Origin: UBA11858 sp964589145
Lineage (GTDB): Bacteria > Chloroflexota > Anaerolineae > Anaerolineales > UBA11858
Length of the DNA: 13,104 bases
Assembly: GCA_964589145.1 (NCBI GenBank)
Contig: CAZPSL010000091.1
Span: forward strand, 1 to 13,104
Direction of reading: 5' to 3'
Each line of letters starts with the position of its first letter. Position 1 is the stretch's first letter. Under the pieces are notes generated by a model. It saw only the letters and a list, made by a program, of their open reading frames with translations, made no database searches and was not told the origin of the DNA. The position numbers were made by a program, and so were the translations under genes. Below are positions 1 to 6,109 of this stretch, piece after piece.

Positions 1-1494
1 GTTGGCGCCCAGGCTGTTACGCCGGGTTATTCTCCAATAGAGCAGTATGGACAGGGCAGAACCGATGCCCGCACCGACATCTACGCACTGGGCGCAACAC
101 TTTACACCATGCTCACCGGGCAAACCCCGCCAGAAAGCATCACTCTCCAAACCAACCAAAAACGATTAACCCACCCCCGTCGGCTGAACGCCGAAATAAC
201 TACGCGCACTCAATCCGCCATTCTCCAAGCAATGGCACTGCAACCCCAGAAAAGGTTTCAAACCGTCAAGGAATTCCAGCAAGCACTGCGCGGGGAAATA
301 AGCCCCCACTACCAGTTTGCCCCCACAGAAAAAATAACAAAAACCATACCAAACCGCGGCTTCCCATTAATAGCGGGCCTGGCGGTAATAGGAACAATTT
401 TTGTGTTTACGGCTGGAATCGCCGGCATCCTGTTTTGGATAACCAGCAATAACGCATCCTTCGCATTGGCACATCCAACAGCCCCTGCCAGCCTGCCGCC
501 GGTACCGGGCGTCACATCACCATCACTCAATACTCTGCCGGAAACGCCGGTCAGCACAACTGCAACTTCAAACACCGCGCCCTCTGCAACAATGCAGCAC
601 TCGATACCAGCCACCATGCCGCCGACAGTCACGGCATTGCTTCCCAGCCCATCCCCCGTACCAGAACAACCTACAGCACCCTCTGGAATAGCACCGGCGT
701 CGGCCGCCGCACCACTTGGCCTGATTGCCTTTGTGTCCGACCGCTCCGGAAACATGGATATTTACACCATGAACTCATCCGGAGATAATATCACGCAAAT
801 TACAAATACCCCTTATGATGACAACGTACCCTGTTGGTCGCCTGACGGTCAAAAAATTGCTTACCACTCCAACAAAGATGGGGATTATGAGTTATACATC
901 ATCAATTTATCCAATGGCACTGAATGGCAAGTCACATCCAATTCCTGCCCCGACTGGAACCCGAATTGGTCTCCTGATGGGGAAGAATTGACATTTTACT
1001 CAAAGTGTGATGGGAACCGCGAGATATACACCATCAACATCGATGGCAGCAACCGCAAGCGATTAACCAATAATCCGGCTTATGACTGGTTCCCGTCTTG
1101 GTCTCCTGATGGCAGCAAAATCACCTTCTCGTCGCACCGCAACGGTTCATACCAAATTTTTGTAATGAATGCTGATGGAAGCAACAAAACCATGCTGGCA
1201 AACGGATGTATTTCCTACTTTTCGCCAAACGGCAAAAAAATTATCTTTAGCCAGTATTGTGGATCCGATGATTATGGCGCAATTTACGTGATGAAAGCCA
1301 ACGGAGAAAATGCGCACATCCTGGATAGCAACGCCAACCGGAATGCAGTTTGGTCTCCTGATGGGAATAAAATCGTCTTCCAATCCGAACGAACCGGCAA
1401 CTCCGAAATCTGGATTATGGACGCGGACGGGAACAATCAGACGCAAATCACCGACCACACAGCCAAAGATGCCGCCCCGGCCTGGCAGCCCTAA
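1..1494 (+). CDS. Hanks-type Ser/Thr protein kinase with extracellular TolB-like propeller (5'-truncated)
   Basis: The reading frame is open from base 1, so the N-terminal kinase lobe lies outside the window; 497 residues are visible. Residues 7-16 (TPGYSPIEQY) match the end of the activation loop and the APE-equivalent motif. Residues 25-40 (TDIYALGATLYTMLTG) match subdomain IX, and R84 in QKRFQTVKEF fits the subdomain XI arginine. A single hydrophobic helix follows at about 122-148, then a Pro/Thr/Ser/Ala-rich stalk of about 90 residues. From about 242 to the end there are six PD40/TolB-like units, shown by repeated (W/F)SP(D/N)G motifs and (I/V)Y-x-(M/I)N-x-(D/S)G strands. The last AWQP at the C-terminus probably closes the ring. 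Inferred topology: cytoplasmic kinase, outside propeller that could sense a ligand or cell-wall glycan. The fold assignment is secure; the signal and substrate cannot be seen. Confidence 0.9.
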   Translation, partial: VGAQAVTPGYSPIEQYGQGRTDARTDIYALGATLYTMLTGQTPPESITLQTNQKRLTHPRRLNAEITTRTQSAILQAMALQPQKRFQTVKEFQQALRGEISPHYQFAPTEKITKTIPNRGFPLIAGLAVIGTIFVFTAGIAGILFWITSNNASFALAHPTAPASLPPVPGVTSPSLNTLPETPVSTTATSNTAPSATMQHSIPATMPPTVTALLPSPSPVPEQPTAPSGIAPASAAAPLGLIAFVSDRSGNMDIYTMNSSGDNITQITNTPYDDNVPCWSPDGQKIAYHSNKDGDYELYIINLSNGTEWQVTSNSCPDWNPNWSPDGEELTFYSKCDGNREIYTINIDGSNRKRLTNNPAYDWFPSWSPDGSKITFSSHRNGSYQIFVMNADGSNKTMLANGCISYFSPNGKKIIFSQYCGSDDYGAIYVMKANGENAHILDSNANRNAVWSPDGNKIVFQSERTGNSEIWIMDADGNNQTQITDHTAKDAAPAWQP

Positions 1495-1619
1495 ATATCT
1501 ACAAAAAAAACCTGGACCGTGGCCGGTACAAGCATCCGTATGGGAGCATATTTCCCCCCTAGAGACTTATCTGGCCTCCACCCAATCTCGGAAACACACT
1601 TCTGCGCAGCCATCTTGAA

Positions 1620-1662
1620 TATCCCCCAAAAGGGCGGGATGACTTTTTCAAAAAGGGGGATA
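1620..1662. repeat. Imperfect inverted repeat, 8-bp outer stem
   Basis: TATCCCCC (1620-1627) pairs perfectly with GGGGGATA (1655-1662) across a 27-base loop. Inside the loop AAAAG (1628-1632) can pair with CTTTT (1643-1647). This gives a two-part stem resembling small dispersed GC-rich repeats. It could act as a weak terminator or RNA-stability hairpin after the kinase gene, but no uridine run follows it. Confidence 0.4.
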
Positions 1663-1760
1663 GAATTTAGAGAGCGAAGATCTTCAACCCGTTATCTGTT
1701 TGCCCCAGTTGAATAGTGCCCGCAGCACCGCTGTCAGGCACAATTCTTCGTATCACTCCC

Positions 1761-1773
1761 ACACTGCCAGTGT
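1761..1773. promoter_or_regulatory. Small perfect palindrome upstream of FG-GAP gene
   Basis: ACACTG-C-CAGTGT is a perfect 6-bp inverted repeat around one central base, ending 39 bases before the start codon. It could be a regulator site or a short hairpin in the leader. Palindromes of this size occur by chance at a modest rate, so the call is weak. Confidence 0.2.
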
Positions 1774-1801
1774 TCGACTGCTGACAGACACTCGCCAGAC
1801 C

Positions 1802-1807
1802 AGGAGG
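1802..1807 (+). promoter_or_regulatory. Strong ribosome binding site (AGGAGG)
   Basis: A full-consensus AGGAGG lies five bases before the ATG at 1813. It fixes the start codon of the FG-GAP protein and is the strongest Shine-Dalgarno sequence in the window. Confidence 0.85.
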
Positions 1808-1812
1808 ATCTA

Positions 1813-3477
1813 ATGTTTTACAAACATTCCTTTATTCTGTTACTCGTCCTTGTACTGGGATTGACACTGGGCATTGCCACAGTTGCCGCCGCCACGGAAT
1901 CGCCACAATCTCCCCAGGGTGGTACCAACATCCCCGCTGACGGATTGCTGATTGGCTCACCCTACGAAGATATACGAAACTTCCAGGATGCCGGCTCATT
2001 CAACCTGCTGCCCAGTTACAGCATCAGCGGCATTTACATTCCCGAACACACTTTATGGACCCAAGACGTATTCTCCGATGGAGTGGAATCCAGAGATGTT
2101 TTTGGCTATGCCTTGGTTTCCGGCGACTTCAACGGAGATGGTTATTACGATGTTGCCGTAGGTGTTCCCGGTGAAGATTACGAATCCTGGGATGGCATTA
2201 TCACCATTCGGGATGTGGGGGCAGTTAATGTCATCTACAACACCGCCCACGGATTAGACCCGGCCAGCCATCAGTTCTGGATGCAGGATGACACTGGCGT
2301 TGGGATCAATGAGGAAGATGATGAATTTGGGCTGGTATTGGCCGCGGGAGATTTCAACCAGGATAATTACGACGATCTGGCAATCGGAGCACCGCTTGAA
2401 GATATTGAACTGATTGGCGGCACAGTCATCACCGACAGCGGTGCCGTCTTCATTCTCTACGGAAGCCCATTGGGGCTGACATCCAGCGGGGCGCAACTGC
2501 TCACACAAAATAACGTCGGCCTGACAAACGGCATCTATGAATTCTTCGGATCGTCGCTGGTTGTTGGCGCCTTTGATACCGACGCACATGACGATCTGGC
2601 CGTAGGGGTCCCGTACGAATCCAATGCCACCGGAAACCAGGCCGCGGGCGCGGTCGCCGTCTTCTACGGGTGGGATGACGGATTTTCCGATGACCACACC
2701 CAGGCCTGGACACAAGATTCCACCGGGCAAGGCATCTCCGAAGCCTTTGACCATTTCGGAAAAACCCTGGCCGCCGGAGATTTTGACGGCAATGGCTGCG
2801 ATGATCTGGCAATCGGAGTCCCGGATGAAGATATCGAGGGAGCCGATAACGCCGGTGCAGTGAACATTCTCTACTGCAATGTCGTTCATCCATCACAAGG
2901 ACTGGCGACCACCAACGCACAGATATGGTGGCAGGAACGAATCGCCCCTAACGGTACACCGCACACACCATCGGAAGATTACGACGCATTCGGGGGCGGT
3001 TTGGGAGCAGGCGATTTTGACGGAGACGGATATGACGATTTGCTAATCGGAACCCCAGGAGAAGATCCCGACCCCTACACCCGATCAGAAGCACCATCAG
3101 AAACGGAAACCGGAGCAGTAACAATTCTTCTCGGAGACGACAGCGCACTCTCGGCTGATGATTCCGTCTTCTGGGAAAGCGGCGGGCAAGATTACCAACT
3201 CGGAAATGTATTAGCCGTCGGTGACTATAACCGGGATGGCTATGCCGATTTTGCCGCCGGATACCCTTATTACACACTGAACGCTGCTTTTGGGGTAGGA
3301 GCAATACAGGTGGTATACAGTACCGGAAATGTTACCAGCCTGCTTCATCCGGGGCCAATCATTACCCCAGAAGATATACCAGACATTGCCCCGGAGGCCG
3401 ATGATTATTTCGGCTACTCGCTGGCAACGCTTCCGGTATCCGAAGATCACATTTTCTTGCCTGCCATCTTCAAATAA
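1813..3477 (+). CDS. Secreted FG-GAP (integrin alpha-type) beta-propeller protein
   Basis: This protein has 554 residues. Residues 1-27 form a signal peptide: a short basic start, a Leu/Val-rich core, and an Ala-rich end with a likely cut near AAA-TE. The mature part has FG-GAP repeats every 70-78 residues, beginning near FGYAL 97, FGLVL 172, FGSSL 245, FGKTL 315, FGGGL 393, LGNVL 463 and FGYSL 533, with a partial unit at about 41-55. Calcium-type loops are clear at 105-113 (DFNGDGYYD), 180-188, 253-261, 323-331, 401-409 (DFDGDGYDD) and 471-479. The third and sixth copies are less canonical. This fits a seven-bladed Ca-stabilised propeller that binds proteins or glycans outside the cell. The last residues, IFLPAIFK, form a hydrophobic-Pro-basic tail. 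The start is set by AGGAGG five bases upstream. The partner is unknown; the adjacent kinase with its own propeller may be unrelated. Confidence 0.9.
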   Translation: MFYKHSFILLLVLVLGLTLGIATVAAATESPQSPQGGTNIPADGLLIGSPYEDIRNFQDAGSFNLLPSYSISGIYIPEHTLWTQDVFSDGVESRDVFGYALVSGDFNGDGYYDVAVGVPGEDYESWDGIITIRDVGAVNVIYNTAHGLDPASHQFWMQDDTGVGINEEDDEFGLVLAAGDFNQDNYDDLAIGAPLEDIELIGGTVITDSGAVFILYGSPLGLTSSGAQLLTQNNVGLTNGIYEFFGSSLVVGAFDTDAHDDLAVGVPYESNATGNQAAGAVAVFYGWDDGFSDDHTQAWTQDSTGQGISEAFDHFGKTLAAGDFDGNGCDDLAIGVPDEDIEGADNAGAVNILYCNVVHPSQGLATTNAQIWWQERIAPNGTPHTPSEDYDAFGGGLGAGDFDGDGYDDLLIGTPGEDPDPYTRSEAPSETETGAVTILLGDDSALSADDSVFWESGGQDYQLGNVLAVGDYNRDGYADFAAGYPYYTLNAAFGVGAIQVVYSTGNVTSLLHPGPIITPEDIPDIAPEADDYFGYSLATLPVSEDHIFLPAIFK

Positions 3478-3504
3478 AATGGATAGGGGATGCAGGCGGA
3501 TGTT

Positions 3505-3518
3505 GCAGAAATTTCTGC
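3505..3518. repeat. 14-bp perfect palindrome
   Basis: GCAGAAATTTCTGC reads the same on both strands. It lies 28 bases after the FG-GAP stop codon, within the left end of the repeat mosaic. It may be part of the inverted end sequence of the block or a protein-binding site. Confidence 0.4.
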
Positions 3519-3539
3519 GCGTTTCCTCCACCCGCACTC

Positions 3540-3572
3540 AAGACTGGCAGTCCTGGCAGGACTGCCAGTCTT
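3540..3572. terminator. Strong 14-bp hairpin, possible bidirectional terminator or repeat
   Basis: The left arm AAGACTGGCAGTCC (3540-3553) pairs perfectly with the right arm at 3559-3572 around the loop TGGCA. It is the first strong hairpin after the FG-GAP stop codon, 62 bases downstream. The stem is flanked by A at the left and TT at the right but has no long T-run, so termination is plausible rather than certain. It may equally be a dispersed palindromic repeat. Confidence 0.5.
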
Positions 3573-3626
3573 CATTTGGTAAACAGGACAAGCACCGGAC
3601 ACCCCTCCCTTTACCCTCACCCCTGA

Positions 3627-3649
3627 CCCCTCTCCCACAGGGAGAGGGG
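3627..3649. repeat. REP-like hairpin with 10-bp CCCCTCTCCC stem
   Basis: CCCCTCTCCC (3627-3636) pairs perfectly with GGGAGAGGGG (3640-3649) around ACA. The surrounding CCCTCACCCCTGA context resembles a palindromic repeat type that is common between genes in many bacterial genomes; that resemblance is from memory. Confidence 0.6.
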
Positions 3650-3687
3650 AACCAAAGCGGAAATTTTTGGGAGGGGTGTGTTTGTCA

Positions 3688-3726
3688 GGTGTGTGTGCGG
3701 CGCACGAAGTGCGCCGCACACACACC
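3688..3726. repeat. Perfect 18-bp hairpin with GAA loop
   Basis: The left arm 3688-3705 (GGTGTGTGTGCGGCGCAC) is the exact reverse complement of 3709-3726, with only GAA between them. It is the longest perfect hairpin seen in the window. Its very stable GC-rich stem should block transcription or protect RNA ends. No T-run follows. Confidence 0.65.
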
Positions 3727-3751
3727 GAAAAGTCCAATCCCCCCTTCCTTT

Positions 3752-3779
3752 TTTGCCTGCACCCCCGCATAGGGGGCGC
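3752..3779 (+). repeat. Direct repeat unit, copy 1
   Basis: The unit TTTGCCTGCA, then CCCC(C)GCATAGG(G/A)GGCGC, occurs here and again at 3895-3921. The copies differ by one C insertion and one G/A change. The CCCCC-GCATA-GGGGG core of this copy can itself fold into a short hairpin; the second copy is weaker. Confidence 0.55.
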
Positions 3780-3805
3780 AAGCAAATGTTGTAGAACGCC
3801 GGTGG

Positions 3806-3854
3806 TCCCCCTCCCTTGCCCTCCCCCCGGCGGGGGGAGGGTTGGGTAGGGGGA
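3806..3854. repeat. Long imperfect GC-rich hairpin
   Basis: An inner perfect stem pairs CCCTCCCCCC (3819-3828) with GGGGGGAGGG (3832-3841) around GGC. After a small internal loop, an outer stem pairs most of 3806-3815 with 3844-3854. The whole is nearly 50 bases of self-complementary sequence and is likely a repeat element. Confidence 0.55.
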
Positions 3855-3894
3855 AAGGAAGCAACGCCCATACGACTGCCCAATTTCTACATCT

Positions 3895-3921
3895 TTTGCC
3901 TGCACCCCGCATAGGAGGCGC
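3895..3921 (+). repeat. Direct repeat unit, copy 2
   Basis: This is the second copy of the unit at 3752-3779. It ends two bases before the TTGACG -35 box at 3923, so the repeat block directly abuts the promoter of the glycan locus. Confidence 0.55.
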
Positions 3922-3922
3922 G

Positions 3923-3951
3923 TTGACGACAGCACCGGACTATGCTAGAAT
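3923..3951 (+). promoter_or_regulatory. Sigma-70-type promoter of the glycan locus
   Basis: TTGACG (3923-3928, 5/6 to consensus) and TAGAAT (3946-3951, 5/6) are separated by exactly 17 bases. TGC (3943-3945) directly before TAGAAT makes an extended -10 box. Transcription should start near 3958, giving a leader of roughly 33 bases before the ATG at 3991. This is the best promoter seen in the window and the only strong one before the gene run 3991-13104. The assignment is by pattern alone. Confidence 0.65.
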
Positions 3952-3966
3952 TCAAGTCCTGAATTC
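3948..3966. promoter_or_regulatory. Candidate operator: 7-bp inverted repeat over -10 box and start point
   Basis: GAATTCA (3948-3954) and TGAATTC (3960-3966) form a perfect inverted repeat with spacer AGTCC. The left arm overlaps the -10 box and the right arm covers the expected transcript start, so a dimer bound here would block RNA polymerase. The gene just downstream encodes a winged-helix regulator, so self-repression is the natural guess. There is no proof of binding. Confidence 0.45.
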
Positions 3967-3990
3967 CAGCGTCCCAGCCGCCGCCAGCCC

Positions 3991-4482
3991 ATGCCCGCCG
4001 TTGACAAATACCACCAATTGAAAATTCTTGAAACCCTGGAATCCGAACCGGAGATTTCGCAGGCCGCGCTGGCGGCGCGTGCCGGGGTTGCCGTGGGAAC
4101 GGTCAACTGGTATTTGAAGCAGTGGTCCAAAAAAGGCTGGCTGAAGGTCCGGCAAATCGGACGCTGGCGGTGGGAATACATCCTGACGCCCCAGGGGATG
4201 ATGGAAAAAACCCGGCTGGCACGAAAATATCTGGATGCTTCGATGCAAATTTACCGGCGGACGCGTGAACAATCCAGAGAAATTCTGGAGGAAGTGCGTC
4301 AGGCCGGGTATACGCGCGTTACCCTGGCCGCCAGTGGAGACCTGGCCGATATTTTTTCACTCACCTGTCTGGAAATGGGGATAGAATGTATCCACGATGC
4401 GGACCGCACCGATCTTCCCGGCATAGTGATCAAAGATACCCGCTTTGTGCTGCACCTCCCAGACGAAGCATCACAAACGTGA
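3991..4482 (+). CDS. EPS-type winged-helix (MarR-like) regulator with Rossmann-like C-terminal region
   Basis: The protein has 163 residues. Residues 6-70 form a winged helix: YHQLKILETLE, ISQAALAARAGVAVGTVNWYLKQW (helix-turn-helix, recognition helix about 34-45), the basic wing RQIGRWRWEY, and LTPQG at 65-69. This order resembles MarR-like regulators linked to exopolysaccharide loci. A helical linker, about 70-104, leads to GYTRVTLAASGDLADIFSL (106-124) and MGIECIHDAD. These look like a beta strand, a glycine-containing turn and a helix of a Rossmann nucleotide or sugar-nucleotide domain, shortened to about 55 residues. An in-frame TAG at 3946 and the lack of earlier start codons favour ATG 3991; no clear Shine-Dalgarno precedes it. 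As the first gene of the run, it probably controls the locus and itself. The DNA-binding part is confident; ligand sensing is inference. Confidence 0.75.
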   Translation: MPAVDKYHQLKILETLESEPEISQAALAARAGVAVGTVNWYLKQWSKKGWLKVRQIGRWRWEYILTPQGMMEKTRLARKYLDASMQIYRRTREQSREILEEVRQAGYTRVTLAASGDLADIFSLTCLEMGIECIHDADRTDLPGIVIKDTRFVLHLPDEASQT

Positions 4483-4525
4483 ATACGATGCTGCTCACCA
4501 CCCATAACTTTCAAGGATTTCTCAA

Positions 4526-5479
4526 ATGACTGTGAATTTTGCCATTGTCGGCGTAGGGGGCTACATCGCCCCCCGCCACCTGCGGGCTATCCGGGATACC
4601 GGGAACCGCATCATCGCCGCCGCAGACCCGAAGGATTCTGTCGGCTTGCTGGATCACTACGGGTTTGACATCAGTTACTTCACCGAAATCGAGCGTTTCG
4701 ACCGGCACCTGGAGAAACTCCGCCGGGGGCCGGAGGAGGAACGCGTGCACTACCTGAGCATCTGCACACCCAACTACCTCCACGATGCTCATTGCCGCCT
4801 GGCTCTTCGGGTGGGCGCGGATGCAATTTGCGAGAAGCCGCTGGTGATCAACCCCTGGAATTTGGACGTTCTCCAGGAACTGGAAGCGGAATACAACCGG
4901 CGGATTTACACCGTACTCCAATTGCGCGTACACCCCAAACTGCTGGCCCTGCGGGAACGGCTGCTTCAGGAGCCGCCGGACAAACAGCACGAGATCGAAC
5001 TCACCTATATCACCGGCCGGGGAATCTGGTACCAAATCTCCTGGAAGGGCGATCTCGAAAAATCCGGCGGGGTGGCAACCAATATCGGAATCCATTTCTT
5101 TGATATGCTCATGTGGCTTTTCGGCGAGGCGGGCGATATTCGGGTTTACCATTCCGACCCCTACCGGATGAGCGGCTTCCTGGAACTGGAGCGGGCACGC
5201 GTGAAATGGTATCTTTCCACCGACCCGCGTGATCTGCCCTTCCCCGCCGAACCCGGTGTACGCAGCACGTACCGTTCCATTGCCGTCAATGGCGAGGAGA
5301 TCGAATTCTCCGGCGGCTTTACCGACCTGCACACCCGCGTTTACGAACAGACGCTGGCGGGCAACGGCTTTGGCATTGACGATGCCCGACCCTCGATTGA
5401 ACTGGTCTCCCGCATTCGGAATGCGCCCATCAGTTCGCTGGATGCGCTGGCACACCCCCTGTTGTTGAAACAGCCCTGA
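4526..5479 (+). CDS. wbpB: UDP-N-acetyl-2-amino-2-deoxyglucuronate dehydrogenase (WbpB/WlbA)
   Basis: This 317-residue enzyme of the Gfo/Idh/MocA family oxidises C3 of UDP-GlcNAcA to the 3-keto sugar with NAD. It is the second step from UDP-GlcNAc toward UDP-2,3-diacetamido uronic acids. The Rossmann start reads FAIVGVGGYIAPRHLRAI (5-22). The family EKP is at 103-105 (K104), and NIGIHFFDM (186-194) supplies the catalytic-type His190. WlbA-specific stretches are recognisable: SICTPNYLH, LTYITGRG-WY, SWKGDLEKSGGVATN, SIAVNGEEIEFS and FTDLHT. Length matches the family. AAGGA (4513-4517) lies eight bases before the ATG. It lies 43 bases after the regulator and 13 bases before wbpD. The gene order B-D-E is that of wbpB-D-E in Pseudomonas and wlbA-B-C in Bordetella, which strengthens the call. 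Confidence 0.92.
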   Translation: MTVNFAIVGVGGYIAPRHLRAIRDTGNRIIAAADPKDSVGLLDHYGFDISYFTEIERFDRHLEKLRRGPEEERVHYLSICTPNYLHDAHCRLALRVGADAICEKPLVINPWNLDVLQELEAEYNRRIYTVLQLRVHPKLLALRERLLQEPPDKQHEIELTYITGRGIWYQISWKGDLEKSGGVATNIGIHFFDMLMWLFGEAGDIRVYHSDPYRMSGFLELERARVKWYLSTDPRDLPFPAEPGVRSTYRSIAVNGEEIEFSGGFTDLHTRVYEQTLAGNGFGIDDARPSIELVSRIRNAPISSLDALAHPLLLKQP

Positions 5480-5492
5480 CCAGGATACCGCG

Positions 5493-6101
5493 ATGAAAAA
5501 AAACGCTTACTTTGTTCACCCCAGCGCCTACATTGATGAACCCTGTGAAATCGGCTCCGGCACCAAAATATGGCATTTTTGCCATGTGATGCCGGACGCC
5601 AAAATCGGCGAAAACTGCGTACTCGGCCAAAACGTGATGGTTGCCAGCCATGTGACCATTGGCAGCAACGTCAAAATTCAGAACAATGTTTCGGTTTACA
5701 CCGGCGTTGAACTGGAAGATGATGTTTTTTGCGGTCCCTCCTGCGTGTTTACCAACGTCATCAACCCGCGCTCGCAGATTGTCCGCAAATCGGAGTACAA
5801 ACGCACCCTGGTGCGGCGCGGCGCGACCATCGGGGCGAATGCCACCATCGTTTGCGGAATCACCATCGGGCGGTATGCCTTCATCGGGGCCGGGGCGGTT
5901 GTCCGCTCCGATGTGCCGGATTACGCCCTGATGCTGGGAGTCCCCGCGGTGCAGCGGGGCTGGATGAGCCGCCACGGGCACCGGCTCCCCCCTCCGGATG
6001 CCGAAGGCATCATGGTCTGCCCCGAAAGCGGCTGGCGGTATCAGGAAGATGAATCCGGCCAGTTGCACTGCCTCGACTACCCCGAAGATCAACCGCTATA
6101 G
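5493..6101 (+). CDS. wbpD: UDP-2-acetamido-3-amino-2,3-dideoxyglucuronate N-acetyltransferase (WbpD/WlbB)
   Basis: This 202-residue left-handed beta-helix acetyltransferase uses acetyl-CoA to acetylate the 3-amino group, giving UDP-2,3-diacetamido-2,3-dideoxyglucuronate. Hexapeptide repeats run from about residue 13 to 150 (IGSGTKIW, IGENCVLGQNV, IGSNVKIQNNV, IGANATIV, IGRYAFIGAG). The loop VFTNVINPR (85-93) with N88 is the conserved substrate loop of the WlbB/QdtC/FdtC group. The C-terminal tail has RGWMSRHGHRL and then CPESGWRY and C193, a cysteine-containing extension often seen in this group. The enzyme should be a cytoplasmic trimer. AGGA at 5482-5485 precedes the ATG. The order in the pathway is WbpE before WbpD, although the gene order is reversed. 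Confidence 0.9.
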   Translation: MKKNAYFVHPSAYIDEPCEIGSGTKIWHFCHVMPDAKIGENCVLGQNVMVASHVTIGSNVKIQNNVSVYTGVELEDDVFCGPSCVFTNVINPRSQIVRKSEYKRTLVRRGATIGANATIVCGITIGRYAFIGAGAVVRSDVPDYALMLGVPAVQRGWMSRHGHRLPPPDAEGIMVCPESGWRYQEDESGQLHCLDYPEDQPL

Positions 6102-6109
6102 GAGAATCC

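Larger units (their letters stand above)
1495..1812. other. Intergenic region between kinase and FG-GAP genes
   Basis: These 318 bases hold no convincing gene. Short open frames here have no ribosome site and no recognisable protein pattern. It contains an imperfect long-loop inverted repeat at 1620-1662, a small palindrome at 1761-1773 and the ribosome site of the next gene. No clear T-tailed terminator follows the kinase stop codon and no strong sigma-70-type promoter stands out. Confidence 0.6.
3478..3990. repeat. Mosaic intergenic block of nested inverted and direct repeats
   Basis: These 513 bases hold no credible gene but many hairpin-forming elements, listed separately. The outer ends resemble each other in inverted orientation. 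TGCAGGC followed by a tract ending AGAAATT starts at 3491, and its approximate reverse complement, AATTTCTACATC...GCCTGCA, lies at 3883-3904. A third related piece, GCAAGCAAATGTTGTAGAAC, lies at 3779-3798 in the forward direction. The 10-mer AGCACCGGAC occurs at both 3591-3600 and 3931-3940. The pattern suggests successive insertions of small non-autonomous repeats. The block ends at the promoter of the glycan locus. Confidence 0.7.

Noticed and set aside
1638..1666. Possible promoter with TAGAAT at 1661
   Set aside because: The -10-like box is good but the region 16-18 bases upstream has no acceptable -35 box, and it lies within an inverted repeat about 150 bases from the next gene.
1519..1716. 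Small open frame after the kinase gene
   Set aside because: There is no Shine-Dalgarno, no recognisable protein pattern, and it runs through the inverted repeat at 1620-1662.
2254..2889. 211-codon minus-strand frame opposite the FG-GAP gene
   Set aside because: It is a shadow of the periodic FG-GAP repeats, whose repeated codons keep the antisense frame open.
3505..3854. Multiple regularly placed palindromes that could suggest a CRISPR array or integron
   Set aside because: The hairpins differ from each other in sequence and spacing, there are no uniform repeats with unique spacers, and no cas or integrase gene is present.
3447..3935. Open frames on both strands in the repeat block, with Pro/Gly/Arg-rich products
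   Set aside because: They arise from the hairpin repeats, have low-complexity proteins of the type often mis-called in such repeats, overlap each other in several frames, and lack ribosome sites.
4511..5455. 314-codon open frame on the minus strand opposite wbpB
   Set aside because: It mirrors a strongly recognisable dehydrogenase gene; long antisense frames are expected in GC-rich coding DNA. Its protein shows no recognisable motif.
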